Below are positions 56,543 to 64,000 of a DNA stretch of 64,000 bases, piece after piece. Made by a program: the position numbers and the translations under genes. The DNA comes from Candidatus Hydrothermus pacificus (GTDB lineage: Bacteria > Hydrothermota > Hydrothermia > Hydrothermales > Hydrothermaceae): the NCBI GenBank assembly GCA_002011615.1, contig MTOH01000013.1, positions 1-64,000 of the forward strand. Reading direction: 5' to 3'. The notes under the pieces were generated by a model. That model searched no databases. It saw only the letters and a list, made by a program, of their open reading frames with translations, and was not told the DNA's origin. Position 1 is the stretch's first letter. Every line of letters starts with the position of its first letter.

Positions 56543-58668
56543 AAGGACTGACTGAGTTTGGTAAAGAGCTTCTGGATAATCTGTTTTGTGATTTAAAATG
56601 TGCCCTTTATTACAGACACTTTAAAGACAAATATTTTATGCTGGGTTCCACCTCACCTGAATTTCCTCCTTTTGTAATGAACTCTAACTGGCAGGGATAT
56701 ACACCGGTCAATATAGACAATAACTTTGTATTGTTGTTTGCACAGGGGGTGACGCTTTCTGATGATATAAATAAGAGAATTCAATTTGCTCGAAAATGCG
56801 TAGAAAATCATCTCTACCGGTACTATCTTAAAAAACTTGGAGACAAACTGCCTGAAATAGAAATACCCTATGTCTCCTTCAGCAGTCTTGGTAGTGTTTT
56901 AAAAAACTTTTTACCGGATTCAAATATATTTTTATGGCTTAGAAAAAAGTTTTCAAATTTTTATAAGATAATCTATTCTTATCCACAGATGGAACAGAAA
57001 TATGTCGCTTTTTCAGAAACTCTTTCTACTGGTATAGTGCGTGCAAACACTGTGTTGAGCTACGAGTTGATAGATTTCTTAGAAAATAATAATGTTAATT
57101 ATTTAAAAATTATAACTGTTTCTGATAATCTTTTTTTATGGGGTTTTTATGATTTTCCACCAATAGAAGAAGACATAGATAAACTTGTTGAAAGATTTTA
57201 CCCTGATAATTTTTTATTTCTGGACTCTTTTGAAATATTTATGAAAGAAATCTTTTTTAAAAAATATGACAGTTTCCGTAATTTTGCAAAGGACCTGCAG
57301 CGAATTTTCTCAGACATAGAAGGTGGGTTTCCCGTTTACTTTAAAGTATCCACTGATTTCCTGAAAGATGAATTTTATCTTGATGAAAAGGGTGTTTTTC
57401 TTGTAAAAGCAAAAAATATAGAGAACTTAAATCATCTGGAAGATGTCCACGGAAAAATATCTTATTATTTGCCTTTTAAAAACGCTCCCCAACATTTAAT
57501 ATCCATAATTAATTCTAAATTAAAGGAGATATTAATGACCATATTTCATGAAAACTGTGAAAAACAGGTAAAGTTCCTTTTTGATTTTGTAAAAAATAGT
57601 AAATTTGATAAAATAGAGATTGATAGTTTTCTGAGAAAAATGGACGAGTTTGCAACCCTACCTGAACTTAAAACATCTATTGAAAATTTGATGGATGTCC
57701 TAAATAGATCAGTTTACTTAAAAAAAGAATACGAAGAAAAATTAAGAAACTATTCAAAATTATTCGGGGTTCAGGAGTCTGTGTGGGAAATACTTTTAAG
57801 AGAAACTGAGTTATCCCGCACTCTAATTCTTCTTTTTAAATTTATTAAAGAAGCTTATGAGGATGTTTCTGAAATTGTCTGGTTTAAAAGAGAGCAGGGT
57901 GTTATAAAAGATTTTGTTTCAAGCACCCGCTTCATACGCGAACAGGAGTTTATAAAAGCCATTGAAGATGAAAGTATTCCTTTAAGATGGAGAAGCTACT
58001 TTGTTATAAAAGACCGTTTCATTTATGAGTCAGATGAATATACTTTATGTTTTCTCTTTGAACAGGAGGTGGATTCAAACGAATACACAGGTATGGTAAA
58101 AGCCTTTAATTTGTTTTTATACTTTCTGGTCAATTTCAAAAAATATCACACCCAATTACAAAAAATTAGAGATTTTCAAAAGGATTTTCCTGTAAAAATA
58201 AGGGTTATGAAGAATATGTTTTCTTTGCCTGAGAAGTCTGAATATGTTCTTTTCTGTGAGAAAAACAATCTGGAGTTAAATGGGATTATCAGGAAGGTTC
58301 TGGACGAACATAGTGTATCCATAAAGAAAAAAGATATACGGATAGAATTTCTAAAAGAGGATAAAATATTTGTTAGAGGATATGAACCCCTTTTAAATTA
58401 TGCTTTCTTAAATCTGATGAAGGAATTAATAGATTACAACAGGATAAAAGGAAGGATAAACATAGCCATAGATAAAAGAAAAGGACAGATATATATAGAG
58501 GATACAGGTATAGGACTTTCAAAAACCCAGATTGATATGCTCAAATGTAAAGATAAGGACAAAAATACTACTTTCTCTCTCATAGGAGAAATATTTAGAG
58601 TCCATAACTTTGAATTGAGTATTAATGTGGAAAAGGGTATAGGTAATAAAATAAGGATATCTGTATGA
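56539..58668 (+). CDS. Large cytoplasmic protein with degenerate GHKL ATPase C-terminus
   Basis: 709 residues, no signal peptide or membrane segment. The N-terminal 560 residues are mixed helical and beta with GAF-like stretches, and I cannot name them. The last 110 residues look like a histidine-kinase CA domain: IYIEDTGIGLSKTQ supplies the G1 box, but the N-box (LNLMKELIDYN) lacks the usual metal-binding Asn position and the G2 GxGLGL is not seen. ATP binding is doubtful. It overlaps both neighbours by four bases. It is probably a regulatory partner of the following ATPase protein. Confidence 0.65.
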   Translation: MKGLTEFGKELLDNLFCDLKCALYYRHFKDKYFMLGSTSPEFPPFVMNSNWQGYTPVNIDNNFVLLFAQGVTLSDDINKRIQFARKCVENHLYRYYLKKLGDKLPEIEIPYVSFSSLGSVLKNFLPDSNIFLWLRKKFSNFYKIIYSYPQMEQKYVAFSETLSTGIVRANTVLSYELIDFLENNNVNYLKIITVSDNLFLWGFYDFPPIEEDIDKLVERFYPDNFLFLDSFEIFMKEIFFKKYDSFRNFAKDLQRIFSDIEGGFPVYFKVSTDFLKDEFYLDEKGVFLVKAKNIENLNHLEDVHGKISYYLPFKNAPQHLISIINSKLKEILMTIFHENCEKQVKFLFDFVKNSKFDKIEIDSFLRKMDEFATLPELKTSIENLMDVLNRSVYLKKEYEEKLRNYSKLFGVQESVWEILLRETELSRTLILLFKFIKEAYEDVSEIVWFKREQGVIKDFVSSTRFIREQEFIKAIEDESIPLRWRSYFVIKDRFIYESDEYTLCFLFEQEVDSNEYTGMVKAFNLFLYFLVNFKKYHTQLQKIRDFQKDFPVKIRVMKNMFSLPEKSEYVLFCEKNNLELNGIIRKVLDEHSVSIKKKDIRIEFLKEDKIFVRGYEPLLNYAFLNLMKELIDYNRIKGRINIAIDKRKGQIYIEDTGIGLSKTQIDMLKCKDKDKNTTFSLIGEIFRVHNFELSINVEKGIGNKIRISV

Positions 58669-59345
58669 AGTTTTTTCGAAAACTGGAAAACAACCTCAAT
58701 GTAGAAAACAAAAAAACATTAGATTCAATCTATTTTATTGAGCCTCTTTTAAAGATTTTAAAAAGGATATATCTGCTTGATCCAGAAAATAGAGAAAAAA
58801 AATTAAAATTACTTTTGAGGAAAATGGAGATACTAACCGACATTTTAAATGGTAAGGTGGTTACAGATTTTAAAGAAATAGAACCCAGATTTTTTATTGA
58901 AAATATTATATCCGAGATAGAGAACCTTGAGGATACGGGTTCAATAGATTTTGAGATTAGTTTTGACGAAAATTTTAACTTTATTTCAGACCCTGAAATT
59001 CTTAAATTCATATTTACTGAGGTAATTAAAAATTCAATATGGGCATGTAAAAATCAGGGCAAAATAGGAATTGCGTTTAAAAGAGACGATTATAACATTT
59101 ATATAGAGATAAGTGATTCAGGAATAGGAGTGGAAAAACATGTGAAAAATAAAATTTTTCTTCCCTTTACCCAGTATAGTGAAAGATTTAACAGAGGTTT
59201 TGGACTTGGCCTATCAATGGTTAAGGGTTTATCAAAATTTATAGCAGCAAAGATTGAAGTTGAGAGTTACCCGGGAGAGGGCTCAATTTTTAGGCTTATT
59301 CTTCCAAGAGATTTAAAGATTAAAACAAGAGAGCCCGAATTATAG
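58665..59345 (+). CDS. GHKL ATPase (histidine-kinase-like) without phospho-His
   Basis: 226 residues. The C-terminal half is an intact CA domain: N-box [13 protein letters not shown]1 SDSGIGV, and G2 RGFGLGLSM, ending [11 protein letters not shown]. The N-terminal half is helical like a dimerisation domain but contains no histidine at all, so it cannot autophosphorylate in the standard way. It may phosphorylate or regulate another protein or use ATP as a switch. No response regulator is nearby. Overlaps the 709-residue gene (ATGA) and the uvrB end (six bases). Confidence 0.8.
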   Translation: MKFFRKLENNLNVENKKTLDSIYFIEPLLKILKRIYLLDPENREKKLKLLLRKMEILTDILNGKVVTDFKEIEPRFFIENIISEIENLEDTGSIDFEISFDENFNFISDPEILKFIFTEVIKNSIWACKNQGKIGIAFKRDDYNIYIEISDSGIGVEKHVKNKIFLPFTQYSERFNRGFGLGLSMVKGLSKFIAAKIEVESYPGEGSIFRLILPRDLKIKTREPEL

Positions 59346-61409
59346 AAACTTTTTTCTGGTTGCCTTAAGTCTTCTTATAAAGCTTTTCCCTTTTCTCTTT
59401 TTACCTTTTTTAAATTGCTCCACCTCTTTTTTTATGGAAATCCAGAAATCCCTGTATTTTGCAGCTCTTTCAAACTCATATATTTCTGCAGATTCTTTCA
59501 TTCTCTTTTCAAGGTAGTAAATCAGTTCAATCTTTGTAATTTTTCTCTGCATGTCTTTTATTTCCTGCTCTATATCTTCAAATTGTTCTTTTTCAGATAT
59601 TTTCTCATCTGCAACAGAGGTTGTTCTCAAAATTTGTTCCTTTGATTTTACTATTGTTTTTGGCGTTATTTTGTGTTTCTTGTTATACTCTTTTTGAAGT
59701 TTTCTCCTTCTTTCGGTTTCTCCTATGGCTTTCTTTATTGCATCGGTAAGATTGTCTGCATAAAGCACCACCTGCCCACATGCATTTCTTGCTGCTCTTC
59801 CTGCGGTCTGTATTAATGCTGTTTCTGACCTTAAAAAGCCTGTTTTATCTGCATCCATTATTGCAACAAGTGAAACTTCTGGCAGGTCAAGCCCCTCTCT
59901 TAAAAGGTTAACACCCACAAGAACATCAAATTCTCCAAGTCTTAATTTTCTCAATATTTCCACTCTTAATAACGGTTCAACTTCTGAATGAAGATATTCT
60001 ACCCTGAAGCCTGTTATTTTCAAATATTCGGCAAGGTCCTCTGCCGTTCTTTTAGTTAAAGTCGTCACAAGAACCCTCTCTTGCTTTTCCACTCTTTTTT
60101 TGATCTCTTCCATCAAATCATCCACCTGATTTTCTGTGGGTTTAACTATAATTTCAGGGTCAACAAGTCCTGTGGGTCTTATAATCTGTTCTACTATTCT
60201 TCCCCCGCTTTTTTCTATCTCAAAAGCAGAAGGGGTTGCTGACATGAATATACACTGGTCTATTAAAGATTCAGTTTCTTCATACTTCAATGGTCTATTA
60301 TCAAGAGCCGAAGGTAATCTGAACCCGTATTCAACAAGCGTTTCTTTCCTCTTTCTATCACCCCTGTACATTGCTTTAAGCTGTGGAACAGTAACATGGG
60401 ATTCATCTATTACAAGCAGGAATTCATCAGGAAAGTAATCTATCAGACAGCAGGGCCTTTCACCTGGTTTTCTCCCATCTAAATGCCTTGAATAATTTTC
60501 TATTCCCGGACAATAGCCAATTTCTCTGAGCATCTCAAGGTCAAATCTTGTTCTTGTTAAAAGTCTCTGTGCTTCTAAATATTTTCCCTGTTTTTCCAGT
60601 TGTGGAATCCATTCTTCAAGTTCCTGTTCAATTGACTTTACTGCTTCTTCAAGCCTGGGTTTTGTTGTCACATAGTGGGTCGCAGGATGAATTGCAACCT
60701 TTTTCTTTCTCTCTATTAAATTACCCGTCAATCTATCCACCTTTGCTATTTTTTCAATGGTGTCCCCATAAAACTGGATTTTAAGGACATAGTCTTCATA
60801 GGCAGGAACAATCTCTATAACTTCTCCACCCCTTATCCTGAAATTTCCTCTGTCAAGTTCAAAATCATTTCTCGTATATGCCAGATCAACAAGTCTCTCT
60901 ATTATTGCCTCTCTTTCTATAACATCCCCCTCTCTTAAAATTAGATATAATTTCTTAACCTCTTCAACATTTCCAAGCCCATATATACATGAAACAGAAG
61001 CAACCACTATAACATCGTCTCTTTCAAGTAAAGAGGATGTTGTTCTTAACCTGAGTCTTTCTATGTCATCGTTTATTGATGCATCTTTTTCTATATAAGT
61101 GTCAGTTTCAGGAACATATGCTTCTGGTTGATAATAGTCATAATAACTTATAAAATATTCAACCGCGTTTTCAGAAAAAAGTTGTTTTAGTTCCCCATAA
61201 AGCTGGGCAGCAAGGGTTTTGTTGTGGGAAATTATTAAAGTGGGCTTTTTAATTTCTTTAATAACATTTGCAATGGTAAAAGTTTTTCCACTTCCCGTAA
61301 CTCCTAAAAGAGTTTGAAATTTTAAGTCCTCTTTAATCCCCTCTACAAGCTCTTTTATTGCTTTTGGCTGGTCTCCTTTTGGTTTTAAATCAGTTTTTAA
61401 TTTAAACAT
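59340..61409 (-). CDS. uvrB: Excinuclease ABC subunit B
   Basis: 689 residues, complete UvrB. Walker A is GVTGSGKTF, the beta-hairpin region is [22 protein letters not shown], the helicase motifs include [17 protein letters not shown] and TAGRAARN, and a UVR domain near the C-terminus binds UvrC. It verifies DNA damage in nucleotide excision repair. It ends in a basic tail. Transcribed divergently from the gene at 61462; its own promoter is not clear. Confidence 0.97.
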   Translation of the reverse strand: MFKLKTDLKPKGDQPKAIKELVEGIKEDLKFQTLLGVTGSGKTFTIANVIKEIKKPTLIISHNKTLAAQLYGELKQLFSENAVEYFISYYDYYQPEAYVPETDTYIEKDASINDDIERLRLRTTSSLLERDDVIVVASVSCIYGLGNVEEVKKLYLILREGDVIEREAIIERLVDLAYTRNDFELDRGNFRIRGGEVIEIVPAYEDYVLKIQFYGDTIEKIAKVDRLTGNLIERKKKVAIHPATHYVTTKPRLEEAVKSIEQELEEWIPQLEKQGKYLEAQRLLTRTRFDLEMLREIGYCPGIENYSRHLDGRKPGERPCCLIDYFPDEFLLVIDESHVTVPQLKAMYRGDRKRKETLVEYGFRLPSALDNRPLKYEETESLIDQCIFMSATPSAFEIEKSGGRIVEQIIRPTGLVDPEIIVKPTENQVDDLMEEIKKRVEKQERVLVTTLTKRTAEDLAEYLKITGFRVEYLHSEVEPLLRVEILRKLRLGEFDVLVGVNLLREGLDLPEVSLVAIMDADKTGFLRSETALIQTAGRAARNACGQVVLYADNLTDAIKKAIGETERRRKLQKEYNKKHKITPKTIVKSKEQILRTTSVADEKISEKEQFEDIEQEIKDMQRKITKIELIYYLEKRMKESAEIYEFERAAKYRDFWISIKKEVEQFKKGKKRKGKSFIRRLKATRKKFL

Positions 61410-61421
61410 AACTATATACGT

Positions 61422-61451
61422 TTGAATTTCCTTTAGTATTTTTATTATAAT
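61422..61451 (+). promoter_or_regulatory. Promoter of the PH-like membrane protein gene
   Basis: TTGAAT (61422-61427), 18-base spacer, TATAAT (61446-61451), ten bases before the ATG and no ribosome site. Another likely leaderless unit. Confidence 0.65.
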
Positions 61452-61461
61452 AGTTTTTCAT

Positions 61462-61917
61462 ATGAAAAGAGAATTCAGAGCCTCAAGAGGATTTTTTTCT
61501 TACATATTTTTGTTATCTTTTTTTATGATTATTGTTTTCCTTTTTATTTTTTATCTTACCAGTAAAAATAAAGAAATCCTTATAACACTTGCGGTTGTTG
61601 CAGTAGTTGAAATTTTTATATTTTACATATTAAAATCAATGAAATACCTGATTGATTCAAGACATTTTACAGTAAAAATGGCATTTTTCTCATTTAATTT
61701 TGACCTTAAAAAACTGGAAAAAATATACTTTATGAGAACCTTTAAGCCGATGAGACCCCTTGGGACCTTCAGAATAAGTTTAAAATTTTACACCGATATA
61801 AAAAATGTGGTATTTCTTCAATTTAAAAAATTTATGCTCACAATCTCTCCTGAAAATCCTGAAAAATTAATTGAGGCAATTAAAACATACCTGCCTCATA
61901 TAGAAGTTGTGGAATAG
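61462..61917 (+). CDS. Small membrane protein with PH-like domain
   Basis: 151 residues. Two N-terminal membrane helices (about 12-33 and 38-58) precede a soluble beta-rich part ending in LTISPENPEKLIEAIKTYL, a typical ending of bacterial PH-domain (bPH) proteins. The function of such proteins is mostly unknown. It is an isolated gene with its own promoter. Confidence 0.65.
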   Translation: MKREFRASRGFFSYIFLLSFFMIIVFLFIFYLTSKNKEILITLAVVAVVEIFIFYILKSMKYLIDSRHFTVKMAFFSFNFDLKKLEKIYFMRTFKPMRPLGTFRISLKFYTDIKNVVFLQFKKFMLTISPENPEKLIEAIKTYLPHIEVVE

Positions 61918-61931
61918 AAATGAATATTTAA

Positions 61932-62012
61932 GAAGGTCACGGAAGCACCCATAAAGAACACCTTTTAAGAGAGTTTAAATTGATGATTGATTTTTTGAAA
62001 AGAAGAGTGTAA
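61932..62012 (+). pseudogene. Remnant of an alpha/beta-hydrolase (S9 peptidase-like) C-terminus
   Basis: Reading from 61932, 26 codons encode EGHGSTHKEHLLREFKLMID followed by FLKRRV and a TAA stop. This matches the end of prolyl-oligopeptidase-type hydrolases, where the catalytic His lies in (E/D)-x-GH and a D/E-F-L helix ends the protein. A stop codon lies directly upstream in the same frame, so the body of the gene is gone. Recognised by eye; other hydrolase families share this ending. Confidence 0.5.
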
Positions 62013-62048
62013 TTTTCAAAAAAATAGAAGTCATTGGTGTAAAATCAG

Positions 62049-62546
62049 TTAAAGGTTAAATATAACAAAAAAACGAACTGGAGATTTAAAAAGATTAAAT
62101 TTAAGATTCTTAATGTAGGATTTTGTGTTTATCTCATTATCCCTTTCCAGTATTCCATAATTACCTGAAATTATATCGGATTCAATTGAGATTTTCAATT
62201 TTAAAATTTTAAAGTCAAAGTCCCATAACAATCCACTGCCTATGAGAAAATCAAATGTATATTTGTATGTATGTCCATAATCTGATTTCACAGTGGTGTA
62301 CTGGAAAGAAGGTTTTGAGAGTATGTAAAATCTTTTAAAAATGTATCTTAAAGGAGTTCCCATGGAAATAGAAAACTGGTAAGATTCAAATTTATTATCT
62401 TCTAAGTCCAGCTTTGTTGAAAAAGAGAGTTCCCCACCATAACATAGATTGTTTTTTTGGAAATTTATGCTCACACTGTATGGTATTAAATAAGGGTTAA
62501 TGCCTATCCATAACGAAAGGGTGAAAATGAAATTTATAAGAATCAT
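62049..62546 (-). CDS. Putative outer-membrane beta-barrel protein
   Basis: 165 residues. A hydrophobic start (ILINFIFTLSLWIGI) is followed by alternating polar/hydrophobic strands with many Tyr and Phe, ending RFFVIFNL, a terminal aromatic pattern common in outer-membrane barrels. No family recognised. It overlaps the preceding similar gene by four bases, so the pair is co-expressed. Length suggests a small barrel or a half of one. Confidence 0.5.
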   Translation of the reverse strand: MILINFIFTLSLWIGINPYLIPYSVSINFQKNNLCYGGELSFSTKLDLEDNKFESYQFSISMGTPLRYIFKRFYILSKPSFQYTTVKSDYGHTYKYTFDFLIGSGLLWDFDFKILKLKISIESDIISGNYGILERDNEINTKSYIKNLKFNLFKSPVRFFVIFNL

Positions 62547-63142
62547 CTTATTTCTAAAAGGATTGAAGTAGATAAATATCCTTTCCCGAGCTCGCTTTTT
62601 ATTCCTATCTTTTCATCTTTTGAATCCTCAATTTCACCCGAAGAGTAATAATATTTATATTCTGATTGAAAATAATGCACTGTAAACAGGGGAGTGGTTA
62701 ATCTTAATTTAAACTGAAGATTTTTTATTTTGAAAGGGAATTCAATCCCTATCATAAAATTGCTAAAAACCCGATGCTCATAAAACTTATATTTGCTATA
62801 ACTTTTGTTTTTTAAACTGTCCTCCCTTATTTGCCGTGTATATTTCTTTCTGAATTCATAAAGAGGGTTTAAAAGTAACAATAAGTTATACTTATAATTT
62901 TTAAATTTCAACCCTTTTTTAAATCCTGTATTTATTCCGAGAGAAAAACTATAATATACTCTTTTTTCCTCTATTTTTTCTGTTAAAATACCTTCTACCT
63001 CTTCTTCCCATAAGTCCATTGTTCCTTTAACTCCGTATATAAAAGAGCCTTTTTCAAATTCAACAAAGTAATAAGAGGGTAAAATTTTGTATTCACTGAA
63101 TTCAAATCCCACATAAAAAGAAAACAGGATTATGAAAATCAT
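62543..63142 (-). CDS. Putative exported beta-barrel-like protein
   Basis: 199 residues. An N-terminal hydrophobic stretch (IFIILFSFYVGFEF) looks like a signal peptide. The rest is rich in aromatic residues and amphipathic strands (VYYSFSLGINTGFKKG; FSNFMIGIEFPFKIK; YLSTSILLEIR at the end). It resembles the next gene in style and may form a pair with it. Function unknown. Confidence 0.5.
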   Translation of the reverse strand: MIFIILFSFYVGFEFSEYKILPSYYFVEFEKGSFIYGVKGTMDLWEEEVEGILTEKIEEKRVYYSFSLGINTGFKKGLKFKNYKYNLLLLLNPLYEFRKKYTRQIREDSLKNKSYSKYKFYEHRVFSNFMIGIEFPFKIKNLQFKLRLTTPLFTVHYFQSEYKYYYSSGEIEDSKDEKIGIKSELGKGYLSTSILLEIR

Positions 63143-63189
63143 ATAAAAATTATAATGAAGTCAAAATTGCTTTTTCAAATAAAAATATA

Positions 63190-63230
63190 AGATAAAAATA
63201 AAAAAGGGGAGGGCACAAAAGCCCCCCCTA
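63190..63230 (-). terminator. Terminator after the peroxiredoxin gene
   Basis: On the minus strand a GC-rich hairpin (about 9 bp with one mismatch, loop TTTTGT, spanning 63229-63205) is followed by TTTTTTATTTTTATC, a strong U-tract. It separates the peroxiredoxin from the gene at 63142. Confidence 0.85.
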
Positions 63231-63273
63231 AAATCTTTTCTTGCCTGTCTTGACTTACTATTACTTACAAATC

Positions 63274-63861
63274 TTAAAATCTCCCTATATCATCAGGTAG
63301 ATTGACCTTTAAAGTTTCTTCCCCTTCTTTCCATCCAGCGGGTATTATTTCAAATCCTTCTGGTTTCGGTTGGTTTTTGTAAAGGTATTTCAGAGCCAAT
63401 AATGCGTTGTATATGTGATTTACATCCTTTCCGAGTCTATCATTGAATACAGAAATATATTCAACAACTCCATCAGGATTTATAATCACTGTTCCCCTTT
63501 TTGTGAGTCCTGTTTCCTCATTCAAAAATCCGTATTTTATTGATATCTCCCTTTTTATATCCTCAATAAGGGGATACTTCACCTTTTTTGCCCTTGGCGA
63601 TGTTTCAACCCATACCTTGTGGGAGAATACTGAGTCAACACTTATGGCAAGAATTTCTGCACCTTCTTTTTTGAACTTATCATGATAATGGGCAAAGGCT
63701 TCAAGGTCTGTTGCACATACAAAGGTGAAATCAGCAGGATGAAATGTGAGGATTACCCATTTCCCTTTATAATCCGATAGTTTTACACTCTTTATCTTTT
63801 TTTCATCAGGAAAATACGCCCTTGCCTCAAATTCAGGTGCGGGTTTCCCTATTTCTAACAT
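63274..63861 (-). CDS. Peroxiredoxin, AhpC/Prx1-like, single cysteine
   Basis: 195 residues. The active site is P42-A-D-F-T46-F-V-C49, matching PxxxTxxC. The rest follows the typical 2-Cys AhpC/Prx1 fold (AYFPDEKKIKSVKLSDYKGK; NPDGVVEYISV). C49 is the only cysteine in the protein, so the C-terminal resolving Cys is missing and reduction must use an outside thiol. It reduces hydrogen peroxide or organic peroxides in the cytoplasm. It is a single-gene unit with ribosome site GGAGGTG, a consensus promoter, a palindrome at the start point and a terminator. Confidence 0.92.
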   Translation of the reverse strand: MLEIGKPAPEFEARAYFPDEKKIKSVKLSDYKGKWVILTFHPADFTFVCATDLEAFAHYHDKFKKEGAEILAISVDSVFSHKVWVETSPRAKKVKYPLIEDIKREISIKYGFLNEETGLTKRGTVIINPDGVVEYISVFNDRLGKDVNHIYNALLALKYLYKNQPKPEGFEIIPAGWKEGEETLKVNLPDDIGRF

Positions 63862-63890
63862 TTTACACCTCCCTGTTTAAAATAATTATT

Positions 63891-63910
63891 ATCTAAAAAC
63901 TATTTTAGAT
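63891..63910. promoter_or_regulatory. Operator-like palindrome at the peroxiredoxin start point
   Basis: ATCTAAAA-ACTA-TTTTAGAT: perfect 8-base arms around a 4-base centre. It sits from about -1 to +19 of the transcript predicted from the -10 box at 63921-63916, a repressor position. AT-rich palindromes of this size suit Fur/PerR or Rrf2-type redox regulators, but no consensus match is claimed. Confidence 0.6.
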
Positions 63911-63915
63911 TATAT

Positions 63916-63944
63916 ATAATACGGGGATTTTATCATTTTGTCAA
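63916..63944 (-). promoter_or_regulatory. Promoter of the peroxiredoxin gene
   Basis: Minus strand: TTGACA (63944-63939), 17-base spacer, TATTAT (63921-63916). The leader of about 45 bases holds the palindrome and a ribosome site. Confidence 0.78.
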
Positions 63945-64000
63945 GAGGTCTATTTTCCCTTATAAATTATACCGTCTTCTGTTTCGGAAATTTTTTTGAG

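Overview
This 64 kb window is a low-GC bacterial chromosome segment. It is densely packed, with many 4-base (ATGA/GTGA) gene overlaps. There is no insertion sequence, prophage or CRISPR array. Two large surface proteins end in short type IX-like C-terminal tails (Pro-Ser-Gly-Ile-Tyr-Leu or Lys-Gly-Ile-Tyr-Leu). There is a type IV pilus locus, a propionyl-CoA/methylmalonyl-CoA operon, an archaeal-type NMN adenylyltransferase and a DUF5618-like protein. Together these suggest an uncultured FCB-group lineage (WOR-3/Stahlbacteria-like), possibly thermophilic given the Lys/Glu/Ile-rich proteins. That placement is inference; no rRNA is present to fix it.

Layout. 1-11.5 kb (minus strand): a receptor-less chemosensory operon. 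It reads zinc-ribbon/cyclase, HEAT protein, zinc-ribbon/cyclase/AAA/TPR protein, CheW, CheY, CheA, CheC, then a TPR protein leaving the window. The two cyclase domains look degenerate in complementary ways. 11.5-13.8 kb: DciA-like gene and gyrB. 13.7-20.1 kb: envelope glycosylation (one GT2 and three GT-C-type membrane proteins, two of them paralogues). 20.1-23.5 kb (minus): major pilin, terminator, then an ABC transporter/TPR/minor pilin operon resembling myxobacterial PilGHI. 23.6-32.8 kb: pdxJ, a lipoprotein, two tandem PilB ATPases with MshEN-type c-di-GMP domains, PilT, a cyclase-like protein and a GGDEF protein. 32.8-35.4 kb: ligA and nadM. 35.4-36.2 kb: nucleotidyltransferase/HTH pair. 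36.3-38.7 kb: Clp ATPase. 38.9-44.8 kb: accessory stretch with a stop-interrupted surface protein, a DUF5618-like gene running into tRNA-Met, a VapBC-type pair, a metallophosphoesterase, an MBL protein and an SBBP-repeat protein. 44.9-55.2 kb (minus): nine-gene operon pccB-accC-bccP-mcm-mce-purA-tilS-hpt-ftsH. 55.3-59.3 kb: an Lrp-type ligand-binding domain, then a binding protein plus two GHKL-ATPase proteins. 59.3-64 kb: uvrB, small membrane proteins, a gene remnant and a peroxiredoxin with an operator-like palindrome.

How it fits together. The pilus genes, the c-di-GMP-binding PilB domains, the nearby diguanylate cyclase and the Che-type operon suggest surface motility or attachment controlled by nucleotide second messengers. 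Many first genes of transcription units have a good -35/-10 pair 6-13 bases before the start codon and no Shine-Dalgarno sequence, so leaderless mRNAs seem common, whereas most genes inside operons have ribosome sites or overlapping starts.

The strongest candidates for something undescribed are the split adenylate-cyclase pair inside the Che operon, and the binding-protein/two-ATPase module at 55.7-59.3 kb, which lacks a phospho-accepting histidine.
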